Shown here: positions 43,063-51,686 of the stretch, one piece after another
How positions within the stretch are numbered: position 1 is the first letter of the stretch
How the letters are laid out: every line of letters begins with the position of its first letter
Assembly (NCBI RefSeq): GCF_001302565.1
Contig: NZ_CP012750.1
Coordinates: 3,100,001 to 3,164,000 of the forward strand
DNA length: 64,000 bases
Source: Glutamicibacter halophytocola
GTDB taxonomy: Bacteria; Actinomycetota; Actinomycetes; Actinomycetales; Micrococcaceae
Reading direction: 5' to 3'
Notes under the pieces: model-generated
Databases searched by the model: none
Told to the model about the DNA's origin: nothing
Seen by the model: only the letters and a program-made list of their open reading frames with translations
Translations under genes and position numbers: made by a program

Positions 43063-44139
43063 GTGAAAGTCATAGTTCTCTCTTCCCTCGACACTTCCTG
43101 CCGCGACGCAGGGCTTAAGCACCTCTTGGGCCACCATCCGCAGGCCGTGGTGCTTTCCTACGACTTCGTCGAAGGCAACCGCCTGGTGCGCACCGTCTCA
43201 GGAAATGCCTCCGCAGAATACGGCGAGGCGGTTCTCGAGCATCCGTGCATCGGCTGCGCGGTCAAATACGAGATTTTCCCTGCCATCCAGCGGCTGGCGC
43301 CACGACATGCCGACGCCACAATGCTCCTGGGCCTGCCAGCAACTTGGCACAGTGGTTCCGTGCTTGAAACCCTTGCCGAAAAGCTGGAGCTGGCAGGCAT
43401 CAGCGTGGGCAGCAATGTCCTGTCCTTGGATCCTGTCGAACTCGAAGACCAGATGTGGGATCGGCACACGCTCTGGGAATCGGGTTTCAGCTCCATGCAG
43501 CAAGACCAGCGGACCCCCGGCGAGTATTTCTTCACCGAGCTCATGCAAGCTGACACCCTGATTCCGGTGGAAGGGATGCAGACTCAGCTTCTTGAAGCGC
43601 CTGACAGCCCCCGCCGCGATGGCGGAAAGGACTTCATCGCCGGGTTGGAGCTCGCCCAGCATCTGGCCCCGCATGCCGCTTTGTGCCGCCATGGCAGCGA
43701 ACTCGGATCCTTCAGCTATGAGGCCGTCCAATGGCGAACCCGTGCAGGCCACGTTCCGATGGCCCGCCACCTCGCCCCTTCTGGCAGGGCTCCCCTTCAC
43801 TTGCATGCTGAACGCCCGTTGCACCCGCAGCGATTCCGCGAAGCGCTCTCCGAACTTGCCGCGTCCTGCACTTGCCTTCGGGGCCGGCTTTGGGTGGCCA
43901 GCGCGCTCAGTGAGCGAGTGGCTATTGGCGGCGCCGGGCCACGCATCTGGATGGAAAATACGGGTTCATGGTCGACAGAAATTGCCGCCTCTGAACTGAT
44001 GCTCTACGACTCGGAACATGAAGCCGGACAGATCGCCAAGATCTTCGAGAACTGCCAGGTCACCGAGGACGAGCTGCAAGACCTGTTAACAACTGCTCCA
44101 GCTCCAGGCAACAACCCTGATCTGCAAGGAGGTGAATGA
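43063..44139 (+). CDS. CobW/COG0523-like zinc-homeostasis protein without a recognisable P-loop
   Basis: 358 aa from the GTG at 43063. The N-terminal segment that holds GxxGxGKT in CobW GTPases reads [14 protein letters not shown], so a Walker A is not visible. CIGCAVKYE (about residues 68-76) matches the metal-binding CxxC position. The CobW C-terminal domain is clear in [19 protein letters not shown] and [13 protein letters not shown]0523 proteins insert or store zinc or other metals. The Zur box, a near-leaderless promoter and coupling to the L36 paralogue (1 nt between stop and ATG) point to a zinc-limitation role. Confidence 0.75.
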   Translation: MKVIVLSSLDTSCRDAGLKHLLGHHPQAVVLSYDFVEGNRLVRTVSGNASAEYGEAVLEHPCIGCAVKYEIFPAIQRLAPRHADATMLLGLPATWHSGSVLETLAEKLELAGISVGSNVLSLDPVELEDQMWDRHTLWESGFSSMQQDQRTPGEYFFTELMQADTLIPVEGMQTQLLEAPDSPRRDGGKDFIAGLELAQHLAPHAALCRHGSELGSFSYEAVQWRTRAGHVPMARHLAPSGRAPLHLHAERPLHPQRFREALSELAASCTCLRGRLWVASALSERVAIGGAGPRIWMENTGSWSTEIAASELMLYDSEHEAGQIAKIFENCQVTEDELQDLLTTAPAPGNNPDLQGGE

Positions 44140-44140
44140 A

Positions 44141-44263
44141 ATGAAGGTTCGCAACTCACTGCGCTCGCTGAAAAACGAGCCAGGTTCCCAAGTTGTCCGC
44201 CGCCGCGGACGCGTGTTTGTCATCAACAAGAAAAATCCTCGGCTCAAGGCCCGCCAAGGATAG
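44141..44263 (+). CDS. rpmJ: Cysteine-free ribosomal protein L36 (zinc-independent paralogue)
   Basis: 40 aa: [12 protein letters not shown], then [23 protein letters not shown]. This is the C-minus form of L36, lacking the zinc ribbon cysteines/histidine of the standard protein. It replaces zinc-bearing L36 in ribosomes when zinc is scarce. The start at 44141 has AAGGAGG 9 nt upstream, inside the end of the CobW-like gene. Both genes share the Zur-controlled promoter at 43026. Confidence 0.92.
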   Translation: MKVRNSLRSLKNEPGSQVVRRRGRVFVINKKNPRLKARQG

Positions 44264-44271
44264 CCGCCTGT

Positions 44272-44304
44272 CCTGCCAGCAAGGCCATGCAACTTGCTGG
44301 CAGG
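44272..44304 (+). terminator. Hairpin after rpmJ
   Basis: A perfect 12-bp stem (CCTGCCAGCAAG and complement) with a 9-nt loop, 8 bp past the rpmJ stop. No T-run. Confidence 0.6.
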
Positions 44305-44439
44305 AAGACCGCCCAACGCGTGAATCACGCCACCCACCTGCGCATTCAGTGACATGGGTCGCACCCTGCCTTAGGATGTGAGCTATGAAAGCTTGGGCTT
44401 TCGTGTCATCACCCACTCGCGCAAAGGATTGTTGAGCTT

Positions 44440-45915
44440 ATGGAAGCGTTGGGAACACTCTTCGGAGATATTTCCTCATTTATTTGGGGGCCTTTTTGCC
44501 TCATCCCGCTATTGCTGGGCACCGGCCTGTACCTGACCATCAGGCTCGGCGGACTGCAATTCGCCAAGCTTGCAGCTTCCCTTCGCCTCGGGCTGCTCAA
44601 GCGCAAGGACGACGGCGCTGAAGGCGACGTCTCCCAGTTCCAAGCACTGACCACTGCACTGGCGGCCACCGTGGGAACAGGCAACATTGTCGGTGTTGCC
44701 ACCGCTATTGGCATCGGCGGCCCCGGCGCCCTGTTCTGGATGTGGGTCACCGGCCTGCTGGGCATGGCTTCGAAGTACTCTGAAGCATTCCTCGGAGTCC
44801 GCTATCGCGGCACCGACGCGGCCGGCGAAAAATCCGGCGGCCCGCAGTACTACCTGCAACGCGGTATCCGCGGCCCGCTGGGCAAGTTCCTTGCCCTGTT
44901 CTTTGCCATCGCCGCCACCCTGGCCAGCTTCGGCATCGGAAACATGACCCAGGGCAATTCCATCGCGGCCAACCTGGACAACTCCTTCGGCGTCACGCCT
45001 TGGGTTACCGGACTCGTCTTGACCGTCCTGTCCTTGGCCGTGCTTGTTGGCGGCATCAAGTCCATCGGCAAGGTCACCGCAGGCTTTGTGCCAGTCATGA
45101 TCGTTTTCTACGTTGCAGCCTCGATCTTCATCCTGGTCTCCAACGTCGCTGGCATTCCGGCAGCCTTCGCCGAGATCTTCTCCGATGCCTTCACCGGCAC
45201 CTCGGCAGTTGGCGGCTTCACCGGCTCGGCCATTATCATCGCCGTTCAGTACGGTGTGGCTCGCGGTATCTTCTCCAACGAATCCGGCATGGGTTCGGCA
45301 GCTATCGCAGCTGCCGCAGCACGGACCACCCACCCGGTTCGCCAGGGCCTGGTATCGATGACCCAGACCTTCATCGACACCATCATCGTTGTCACCTGCA
45401 CCGGCCTGGTCATCATCACCACCGGCACCTGGAACAAGATTGATGAAGCCACCGGCGAGCAGGTTTCGGCCGCGCTAATGACCGGCGAAGCCTTCACCCA
45501 CGGCCTGCCCGGCCAGTGGGGCCACTGGATTGTCACCATCGGACTGGTGATGTTCGCCTTCTCGACCATCCTGGGCTGGTGCTACTACGGTGAACGCAAT
45601 ATCGAGCGCCTGATCGGCCGCAAGGCAGTCATGCCATTCCGCGTGCTGTTCTCGCTGATCGTCTACGTAGGTTGCACCACCGAGCTGACCGCGGTATGGA
45701 ACTTCTCCGACATGATGAATGGCTTGATGGCCCTTCCGAACCTGATCGGCCTGCTGATCATGTCCGGCCTGATCGCCCGCGAAACCCGCTGGTACCTGAA
45801 GAATGATCCCCAGCTGGAAGCCGGCAAGGCCCAGATCGAGGACTTCATGAGAGACCGCGATGGCTGGAGCGAATGGAAGTCCGGCGATGTCGTGGGTTCG
45901 TCCCACAGGCGCTAG
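44440..45915 (+). CDS. AGCS-family sodium:alanine/glycine symporter
   Basis: 491 aa with about 11 membrane helices. Family signatures: FQALTTALAATVGTGNIVGVATAIGIGGPGALFWMWVTGLLGMASKYSEA (about residues 68-118), EKSGGPQYYL, GVARGIFSNESGMGSAAIAAAAART and FSTILGWCYYGERN. It takes up alanine, glycine or D-alanine with sodium. The C-terminal 45 residues are hydrophilic and cytosolic. Start ATG at 44440 is spaced from a weak AAAGGA about 16 nt upstream. Single gene. Confidence 0.92.
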   Translation: MEALGTLFGDISSFIWGPFCLIPLLLGTGLYLTIRLGGLQFAKLAASLRLGLLKRKDDGAEGDVSQFQALTTALAATVGTGNIVGVATAIGIGGPGALFWMWVTGLLGMASKYSEAFLGVRYRGTDAAGEKSGGPQYYLQRGIRGPLGKFLALFFAIAATLASFGIGNMTQGNSIAANLDNSFGVTPWVTGLVLTVLSLAVLVGGIKSIGKVTAGFVPVMIVFYVAASIFILVSNVAGIPAAFAEIFSDAFTGTSAVGGFTGSAIIIAVQYGVARGIFSNESGMGSAAIAAAAARTTHPVRQGLVSMTQTFIDTIIVVTCTGLVIITTGTWNKIDEATGEQVSAALMTGEAFTHGLPGQWGHWIVTIGLVMFAFSTILGWCYYGERNIERLIGRKAVMPFRVLFSLIVYVGCTTELTAVWNFSDMMNGLMALPNLIGLLIMSGLIARETRWYLKNDPQLEAGKAQIEDFMRDRDGWSEWKSGDVVGSSHRR

Positions 45916-45938
45916 GACTTCGGCGCACCCCTCATAAG

Positions 45939-45984
45939 AATCATCCCAGCGAGACCCTTGATTCGGGGTTTCGCTGGGATGATT
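45939..45984 (+). terminator. Terminator between the AGCS symporter and CitE-like genes
   Basis: A 19-bp stem with one G-T wobble, 7-8 nt loop, followed by TTCTATG on the plus strand. It serves the convergent genes on both sides. Confidence 0.8.
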
Positions 45985-46022
45985 TCTATGTTCAGCGCAG
46001 TGCGGTATCTACCGCGCTGCGG

Positions 46023-46895
46023 CTACGCGTTCCACAGGCCGTAGGAGTCTGCCAAATCCGCGATCTTCTGTGCACGGGCCAGGCGCGGCAAGTACGAGCC
46101 GTCGCCCACCGAGGCGCCAGCCGCGTGGGCTTCGAGCAGTTCCATTGCCCAGGACAGCTCGTCCTCGCTGGGAGCCAGGGCGGCATTGATGCCATCAACG
46201 TGATCTGGTGAGAGCGAGAGCTTGCCGGTCATGCCCATGGATGCAGTGACCCGGGTTTCCTCGGTGACCTTGGCAGCATCGGAACCAGCTGGCGGCGGGC
46301 CGTCAATGGCGCCGGGCAGCTTTCCGACGCGGGAGGCGATGACCAGCTTGCCCCGGGCATAGGCCAGGGCCAGCGGGTCGTCGGAGACACCGGTGTCCTT
46401 GCGGAAGTCGTTGACACCGAAGGCCAGGCGGAAGGTGCCTGGGGCTGAAGCGATGGACGTCGCATTCTCGATGCCCAGTGCGGTTTCAATCAAGGCAAGG
46501 ACCGGAGTGCCTGCGCGCAGGCGCATGGCGCTGTAGGTCACCTGCTCTGGCTGCTCGGTCATGGCGAGCATGATTCCGCGAAGGCCCGGAGCTTCGGAGA
46601 GTGCTGCGAGATCGTCAGCCCAGAAGTCGGTATCAATGCCATTAACACGCACCCATGCGGTCATGCCATTGGACAGCGCGCGGACGACATTGTCGCGGGC
46701 TTCAAGCTTCTTGTCATCCGGAACGGCAGCTTCCATATCGAAGATGACCGAGTCCGCTTCACAGGCAAGAGCCGGCGCGAAGTCCTCCTCTTTTGCTGCG
46801 TTCACCAAAAGCCAGGAACGGGACAGTTTTGCTGGGAGAGCCGCTGCTCGACGATTTCGAAATGCCATAGTTCCCAGACTACTCACTCGTGCCAT
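46023..46895 (-). CDS. HpcH/HpaI aldolase (CitE-like lyase) family protein
   Basis: 290 aa from the ATG at 46895 with GGAAG 6 nt upstream. CitE-type TIM barrel: SWLLVNAAKEEDFAPALACEADSVIFDMEAAVPDDKKLEARDNV with the acidic metal-binding region, WVRVNGIDTDFWADDL, and LALIETALGIENATSIA with the glutamate that ligates Mg. RLAFGVNDFRKDTG matches the CitE/CitE-like pattern. These enzymes cleave or hydrolyse acyl-CoA thioesters such as citryl-, malyl- or citramalyl-CoA. No citrate lyase subunits accompany it. Confidence 0.85.
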   Translation of the reverse strand: MARVSSLGTMAFRNRRAAALPAKLSRSWLLVNAAKEEDFAPALACEADSVIFDMEAAVPDDKKLEARDNVVRALSNGMTAWVRVNGIDTDFWADDLAALSEAPGLRGIMLAMTEQPEQVTYSAMRLRAGTPVLALIETALGIENATSIASAPGTFRLAFGVNDFRKDTGVSDDPLALAYARGKLVIASRVGKLPGAIDGPPPAGSDAAKVTEETRVTASMGMTGKLSLSPDHVDGINAALAPSEDELSWAMELLEAHAAGASVGDGSYLPRLARAQKIADLADSYGLWNA

Positions 46896-47073
46896 GGTGC
46901 TTCCACTAGGCATGTACACTATTTGCCTCAAATCGGCTGGAATCGACTCCCAGTGTGAGAGCAATTACAAGTTGCCGGCCCATTTCCGGTAATGTCACAC
47001 GATGGCGGTCTTTTATGACCGATCACCATCGAGTTTTACGCTTCAGTGGAAGCCGCACGACAAAGGACCCTGC

Positions 47074-48549
47074 GTGGAAACAAAAGAAACAATTACCCCC
47101 GCAGAGACTGGACCCGAGCTGAAAAGGGCATTGTCCAATCGACATATCCAGCTCTTAGCCATCGGCGGTGCCATTGGCACTGGCCTGTTCATGGGCTCGG
47201 GAAAAACCATCTCTGTTGCAGGACCATCGGTCATCCTGGTCTACATGGTCATCGGATTCATGCTCTACTTCGTGATGCGAGCTATGGGCGAATTGCTGCT
47301 TAGCCGGACCGATTACCGCAACTTCTCCGATTTTGCCGGGGATATCCTTGGCCCTTGGGCCTCCTTCTTCACCGGCTGGACCTACTGGTTCTGCTGGATC
47401 GTGACCGGCGTTGCCGATGTCATCGTGATCGCCTCGGTGTATGTCACCTATTGGCTTCCGCTCATCCCGCTGTGGATTCCGGCCTTGGCCGTCATTGTGC
47501 TGCTGGTCCTGCTTAATCTGCCGTCAGTGCGCGGATTTGGCGAGACCGAGTTCTGGTTCGCGCTGATCAAGATTGTCGCCATCGTGCTCTTGATTGTCAT
47601 TGGGCTGATCCTGATTTTCACCGGCTTCGAACATGACGGCGCCAAGGCATCATTCCTGAACTTGTTCAACGTCGAGGGCGGCTTCTTTGGCGGCGGAGTC
47701 ATGGGCTTTGTCATGGGCTTCCAGATTGCCGTATTCGCCTTTGTCGGCATCGAGCTCGTGGGCACGGCTGCTGCCGAAACCAAGAACCCGGAGCACAACC
47801 TTCCGAAGGCCATCAACGCCATCCCGGTCCGCATCCTGTTGTTCTATGTCGGCTCGCTGGCCATCTTGATGGCCGTCGTCCCCTGGAATCGCTTCACCGC
47901 TGACGAGTCGCCGTTCGTGATGCTGTTCTCGCTCGCCGGCTTGGGAGCAGCTGCCCATCTGGTCAACGCCGTTGTGCTCACGTCAGCCACCTCGTCGGCC
48001 AATTCGGGCATCTACTCGACTTCGCGCATGGTCTTCGGACTGTCCACTGAGGGCAATGCACCAAAGATCTTCAGCAAGCTCACGAGCCGACAGGTTCCCC
48101 GCAACGCGCTATTCCTCTCCGGAGTGGTGCTGCTCAGCTCGATTGTCCTGCTGATATTCGGCCTGGATAAGTCGACCGGATTCTCGATTGTTACGACGAT
48201 TTCCTCGCTGTGCTTCATGTTCGTCTGGACGATCATTCTGGTGAGCTACCTGGTGTATCGCAAGCGCCGCCCAGAAGCACACGATCTGTCGGTGTTCAGA
48301 ATGCCTGGCGGCACCTTCATGCCGTACGTGGTGATGGCGTTCTTCGTGTTCCTGCTTTGGGCGTTCACCCGCGATGCAGACACCTTGGCGGGCTTGATCG
48401 CGACGCCTATCTGGTTTGTCATGGTAGGCATTGGATACCTGTTGCTGCGCAACAATCCCCAGCACCACAAGCTGCGCCAAGCGCATGAGGCACGTGTAGC
48501 CGAAGAGAAGCGCGAGGCGGCTGCCTACCTGGCTTCCAAGCAAGGCTAA
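47074..48549 (+). CDS. Amino acid permease (D-serine/D-alanine/glycine transporter type)
   Basis: 491 aa from the GTG at 47074 with AAAGGA 8 nt upstream, chosen over the earlier ATG at 47002, which has no ribosome site. Twelve helices. APC signature LKRALSNRHIQLLAIGGAIGTGLFMGSGKTISVAGPSVILVYMVIGFMLYFVMRAMGE at the start, GIELVGTAAAETKNPEHNLPKAINAIPVRI in the middle. The region resembles CycA/AapA transporters for small neutral (D-)amino acids, driven by proton symport. Ended by the terminator at 48576. Confidence 0.9.
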   Translation: METKETITPAETGPELKRALSNRHIQLLAIGGAIGTGLFMGSGKTISVAGPSVILVYMVIGFMLYFVMRAMGELLLSRTDYRNFSDFAGDILGPWASFFTGWTYWFCWIVTGVADVIVIASVYVTYWLPLIPLWIPALAVIVLLVLLNLPSVRGFGETEFWFALIKIVAIVLLIVIGLILIFTGFEHDGAKASFLNLFNVEGGFFGGGVMGFVMGFQIAVFAFVGIELVGTAAAETKNPEHNLPKAINAIPVRILLFYVGSLAILMAVVPWNRFTADESPFVMLFSLAGLGAAAHLVNAVVLTSATSSANSGIYSTSRMVFGLSTEGNAPKIFSKLTSRQVPRNALFLSGVVLLSSIVLLIFGLDKSTGFSIVTTISSLCFMFVWTIILVSYLVYRKRRPEAHDLSVFRMPGGTFMPYVVMAFFVFLLWAFTRDADTLAGLIATPIWFVMVGIGYLLLRNNPQHHKLRQAHEARVAEEKREAAAYLASKQG

Positions 48550-48575
48550 GAGCTGCCTGCATCTGTACGCCGGCG

Positions 48576-48613
48576 AACCGGGGCGATCCATCAATATGAG
48601 GATCGCCCCGGTT
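48576..48613 (+). terminator. Terminator after the amino acid permease gene
   Basis: A 13-bp stem (AACCGGGGCGATC and complement) with a 12-nt loop, then GTTTTC. Confidence 0.85.
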
Positions 48614-48634
48614 TTCTGCTCTCCGGATGGCTCT

Positions 48635-49063
48635 TTAGTTAATGCGCCGCGACAGGTAGCTGTAGGGAAGGTCCCTGCCAAGAAAAAGTACTTCCAGCAG
48701 GCTCATGCTCTCGCCGTAGCGGCTGTAGGCCCACGGTGCCTCATGGCCAATCCGGGACGAGATCTTCGCGAAATACAAGATCGTATCCTCATCCCAGCGG
48801 CATGTATGACCATGGGCGAACACTTCGTTGTGCTCCAGCACTGCTCCGGAGAGCCCGTTCAGCATTTGCACGCTGTCCTGGTTGCCCAACCCCCGAACCA
48901 GGAATTCCGGATGTCCTACGAGGCTTAGCCCGATGGTGTACGCGAAGGGCTGGTCATATCGGCCAGGCTCCACGAACAGCACCTGCCGCCCGTAATCCCG
49001 GATGCATTGATCGGTTCTCGCATCAGCTTCTTCGATGCTCATTCCGTCACAGATATCGCACAT
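48635..49063 (-). CDS. DUF4262 domain protein 1
   Basis: 142 aa from the ATG at 49063 with GAGGAGA about 9 nt upstream. It begins MCDICDGMSIEEADARTDQCIRDYG, the family's characteristic CxxC opening. FAYTIGLSLVGHPEFLVRGL and HNEVFAHGHTCRW lie in the core. DUF4262 proteins are cytosolic and uncharacterised. The two N-terminal cysteines and the GHPE motif could bind metal, by inference. It is followed on the same strand by nothing, and preceded by a related gene 40 bp upstream. Confidence 0.8.
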   Translation of the reverse strand: MCDICDGMSIEEADARTDQCIRDYGRQVLFVEPGRYDQPFAYTIGLSLVGHPEFLVRGLGNQDSVQMLNGLSGAVLEHNEVFAHGHTCRWDEDTILYFAKISSRIGHEAPWAYSRYGESMSLLEVLFLGRDLPYSYLSRRIN

Positions 49064-49103
49064 GGTCCGTCTCCTCTCCGTGGCCCGCGACTGCCGAAAG
49101 CCG

Positions 49104-49568
49104 CTAGGCGGCGCTGCGGAAATCCTGGTCCTGCTCATTGGCATTTGTCGAACCGGCGTTCACCGGTGCCTCGCAAAGGATCCATTCCGGATCCAGGCCC
49201 TGAAGCGCCTCATCGAAAAAGCCCAAAAAGTTCAGGTCCAAGTCCAATTCGCGGAAATTCAGTTCCTTGAAAAAGGGCGTTTCACCCCGCCCTACGTCGA
49301 AGGACTGCTGATGGGCGGTCACCTGTTCCGCCAAGTGCCGCAAGAGCGCGAGCACCTCTTCCACTGTGCCGGTCGTGCTGGCAATTTCAGGATGGCCCAG
49401 CCAGCTCAATCCCAGCGTTGTCCCGATGACTCGCTGGGAATGCGGCAAGCGAAAAGCGGTCAGAGCATAGCCATTTTGCTCGATTTCAGCGTTGAGGCTC
49501 AGAGCAATTCGATCCTCAGCAGATAGAGTCCACTTGATCCAGAACTCCATGTTCTCGAAGTCTTCCAC
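49104..49568 (-). CDS. DUF4262-related protein 2
   Basis: 154 aa from a GTG at 49568 with AGGAGG about 8 nt upstream. The core 'GYALTAFRLPHSQRVIGTTLGLSWLGHPEIASTTGTVEEVLALLRHLAEQV' parallels that of the neighbour (GLSLVGHPE, then a segment on the same spacing). It lacks the CDICDG opening and has an acidic, low-similarity C-terminal part (FDEALQGLDPEWILCEAP). It lies 40 bp upstream of protein 1 on the same strand, so the two are probably an operon arising by duplication. Function unknown. Confidence 0.7.
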   Translation of the reverse strand: MEDFENMEFWIKWTLSAEDRIALSLNAEIEQNGYALTAFRLPHSQRVIGTTLGLSWLGHPEIASTTGTVEEVLALLRHLAEQVTAHQQSFDVGRGETPFFKELNFRELDLDLNFLGFFDEALQGLDPEWILCEAPVNAGSTNANEQDQDFRSAA

Positions 49569-49659
49569 GGCATTCCTCCTAAGATGCTTTGCTATGGGCT
49601 AGTCTCACGGCAAATCAGCTCATCAGCGTCTCGGATTCAGCGAAGTGTGGAAAACAAAG

Positions 49660-49701
49660 AACGCGCTGCCTGCAACCACAATTGGTTGCAGGCAGCGCGT
49701 T
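49660..49701 (-). terminator. Terminator after the malic enzyme gene
   Basis: A perfect 19-bp stem (arms 49660-49678 and 49683-49701) with a CAAT loop, 33 bp past the stop. On the minus strand it is followed by TCTTTGTTTTCC. Confidence 0.9.
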
Positions 49702-49733
49702 CAGTGCAACACCGCCAAGCGGTGCGCCGGAAG

Positions 49734-50909
49734 CTACTGCGCGGACTGCGCCTCAGCAGCCACGGCAGCAGCCACAGCTGGCATCACACGCTCATCGAGG
49801 GCAGAAGGCACGATGTAATCTTCTCCAAGATCCTCGCCGACCAGATCAGCAATAGCGTGAGCAGCAGCGATCTTCATGCCTTCGGTGATCTTCGTGGCAC
49901 CCGAGTCCAAAGCGCCGCGGAAGATGCCTGGGAAAGCCAGAACATTGTTGATCTGGTTGGGGAAGTCGCTACGTCCGGTAGCAACCACCGCAGCGAACTT
50001 CTTCGCATCCTCCGGCATGATCTCAGGAGTTGGGTTGGACAGCGCAAAGATGATCGCGTCCTTGTTCATCTTTGCCACGGCTGCCTCGTCAAACTTCGAC
50101 GAAGACAAGCCAACAACCACGTCAGCTCCGTCCAGTGCCTCAGCCAGACCGCCCATGACGTCGTCACGGTTGGTGCGGCCGGCAAGTTCAGCCTTGATCG
50201 GGTTCAAATCATCACGCTCGCGGTTGATGGTTCCCCGCGAGTCGAGCACGATCACATCGGCGACGCCGGCCTTGAGCAACAAGTTCGTGACGGCAACCCC
50301 GGCCGATCCTGCGCCGGAAACTACAACCTTCAGCGAGCTGATATCGCGCTTGGTCTGGCGTGCAGCACCAATCAGCGCTGCCAGCACCACAACCGCGGTG
50401 CCATGCTGATCATCGTGCATCACTGGGATATCCAGGGCTTCGATCAGCTTCTGCTCAATTTCAAAGCATCGCGGCGCTGAGATATCTTCAAGGTTTACCG
50501 CGCCAAAGCTTGGGCGCAATCGCACAATCGTCTCAACGATTTCATCAACATCGGTCGTGTCCAGCACCAGCGGGATGGAATCCAGCCCGCCAAACTCCTT
50601 GAACAGTGCGCACTTGCCTTCCATCACGGGCAGCGACGCTGCTGCCCCGATGTTACCCAGGCCCAGGACCGCAGTTCCGTCCGAAACTACGGCTACCAGG
50701 CGTGAGGCCCAGGTGTGCGTGGAGTGCTTGGCTGGATCATCGGCGATCGCTTGGGAAACCTTGGCTACTCCGGGGGTGTACGCAATCGACAGATCGCGCT
50801 TGGTGTTCAGAGGCATCTGCGACTGGACAGAGAGCTTGCCGCCAATGTGGGCGTCAAATACTTCTGCGTCGGTGATGGTGGACAGGTCTTTGGTGGATTC
50901 AACAGACAT
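49734..50909 (-). CDS. NAD(P)-dependent malic enzyme
   Basis: 391 aa, the short bacterial form without a phosphotransacetylase tail. Features: SIAYTPGVAKV with the conserved tyrosine (about residue 44), a lysine in VMEGKCALFKEFGGLD, metal-binding acidic residues in VNLEDISAPRCFEIE and PVMHDDQHGTAVVVLAAL. Cofactor-binding GAGSAGVAV lies near 195 and ALSNPTPEIMPEDA follows. It oxidatively decarboxylates malate to pyruvate. This gives a route from the C4 acids formed in this window's catabolic pathways to pyruvate. Single gene. Confidence 0.93.
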   Translation of the reverse strand: MSVESTKDLSTITDAEVFDAHIGGKLSVQSQMPLNTKRDLSIAYTPGVAKVSQAIADDPAKHSTHTWASRLVAVVSDGTAVLGLGNIGAAASLPVMEGKCALFKEFGGLDSIPLVLDTTDVDEIVETIVRLRPSFGAVNLEDISAPRCFEIEQKLIEALDIPVMHDDQHGTAVVVLAALIGAARQTKRDISSLKVVVSGAGSAGVAVTNLLLKAGVADVIVLDSRGTINRERDDLNPIKAELAGRTNRDDVMGGLAEALDGADVVVGLSSSKFDEAAVAKMNKDAIIFALSNPTPEIMPEDAKKFAAVVATGRSDFPNQINNVLAFPGIFRGALDSGATKITEGMKIAAAHAIADLVGEDLGEDYIVPSALDERVMPAVAAAVAAEAQSAQ

Positions 50910-51288
50910 TGAATAGCTCTTCTTTCAAGAAAGTTCTGAATGACGAAAACGCAGTACCCACGAATTGGGTGGCAGAGCGTAGGAACGCGCATGACCATTC
51001 ATCCGACCGCAATGGAGCTTGACCCGCACGCAATTAAGGAGGGCATCAGGCTTCCATGTACACAGTTCCCAGATGGGCTCCGCCGGGTAAGGCTGAAGAC
51101 TCCCTCGTGGTGTGCCGGAAGATGGCTGGTCAGTACTTTCTTTAGACCTACAATTTCCACCATACGGGAAAAGTTTGTCGCAAATCAACCCCTTTTCTAC
51201 TATTCGGGACAATATGACCTCCGTAGCAATGCACCCAGATCACCAGCATTATGTGCGGTTATCCTCCATCTCGGGCAAAATAAACCTC
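50910..51288. other. Non-coding stretch between malic enzyme and the HTH gene
   Basis: About 380 bp with the malic enzyme promoter region at its left end (including CTTTCAAGAAAG dyad at 50920) and the promoter of the HTH gene at its right end. An N-terminal extension of the HTH gene into it is possible (ATG at 51214). No other gene is supported. Confidence 0.35.
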
Positions 51289-51675
51289 ATGGCATCACCG
51301 ACTTCAGCTCTGGGCAGGGTCCGTACGTTCGAAGCGCTCGACGACAAGACGACAGCACGGTTGCGGCGCGCCCTGGATGAATCGAATGACACCACAATAT
51401 TTGTGAACGGGACGGCACTGCAGCTGCCAGAGGAAGCGCACGAAGCGCTGATCGAGGTGCTCTCGCGCTTTGCCGATGGGGAATCGGTCAGCATCGGCAC
51501 CCCGGAGTTGCTTCTTAACACCTCCCAGGCGGCCCAGATGGCTGGCATTTCCAACAGCTACCTGCGCAAGCTCGCCGATGCAGGAACCATTCCAGTGGAA
51601 TATCGCGGAACGCACCGCCGGATTCGCCCCAGCGCCATCCAGGCTTGGCTGGATTCCCGAGCCGATAACAGCTAA
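51289..51675 (+). CDS. Excisionase-family HTH protein, antitoxin-like
   Basis: 128 aa from the ATG at 51289; an upstream ATG at 51214 would add 25 less typical residues. N-terminal 'VRTFEALDDKTTARLRRALDESNDTTIFVNGTALQLPEEAHEALIEVLSRFADGESVSI' is the usual regulator domain of this family. An excisionase-type helix-turn-helix follows (LLNTSQAAQMAGISNSYLRKLADAGTIPVEYRGTHRRIRPSAIQAWLDSR, about residues 78-125). Such genes normally precede a PIN or other toxin. Here the next gene, 11 bp downstream, encodes a membrane protein. Confidence 0.75.
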   Translation: MASPTSALGRVRTFEALDDKTTARLRRALDESNDTTIFVNGTALQLPEEAHEALIEVLSRFADGESVSIGTPELLLNTSQAAQMAGISNSYLRKLADAGTIPVEYRGTHRRIRPSAIQAWLDSRADNS

Positions 51676-51686
51676 GTGCCAACAGG

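Noticed and set aside
44386..44402. GAAAGC/GCTTTC hairpin before the AGCS symporter considered as a riboswitch
   Set aside because: A single 6-bp stem with none of the conserved sequence of glycine or other amino acid riboswitches.
49104..49526. Plus-strand frame 49035-49526 opposite the DUF4262-related genes
   Set aside because: The minus-strand frame has a good AGGAGG-GTG start and shares a core with its neighbour. The plus-strand frame has neither.
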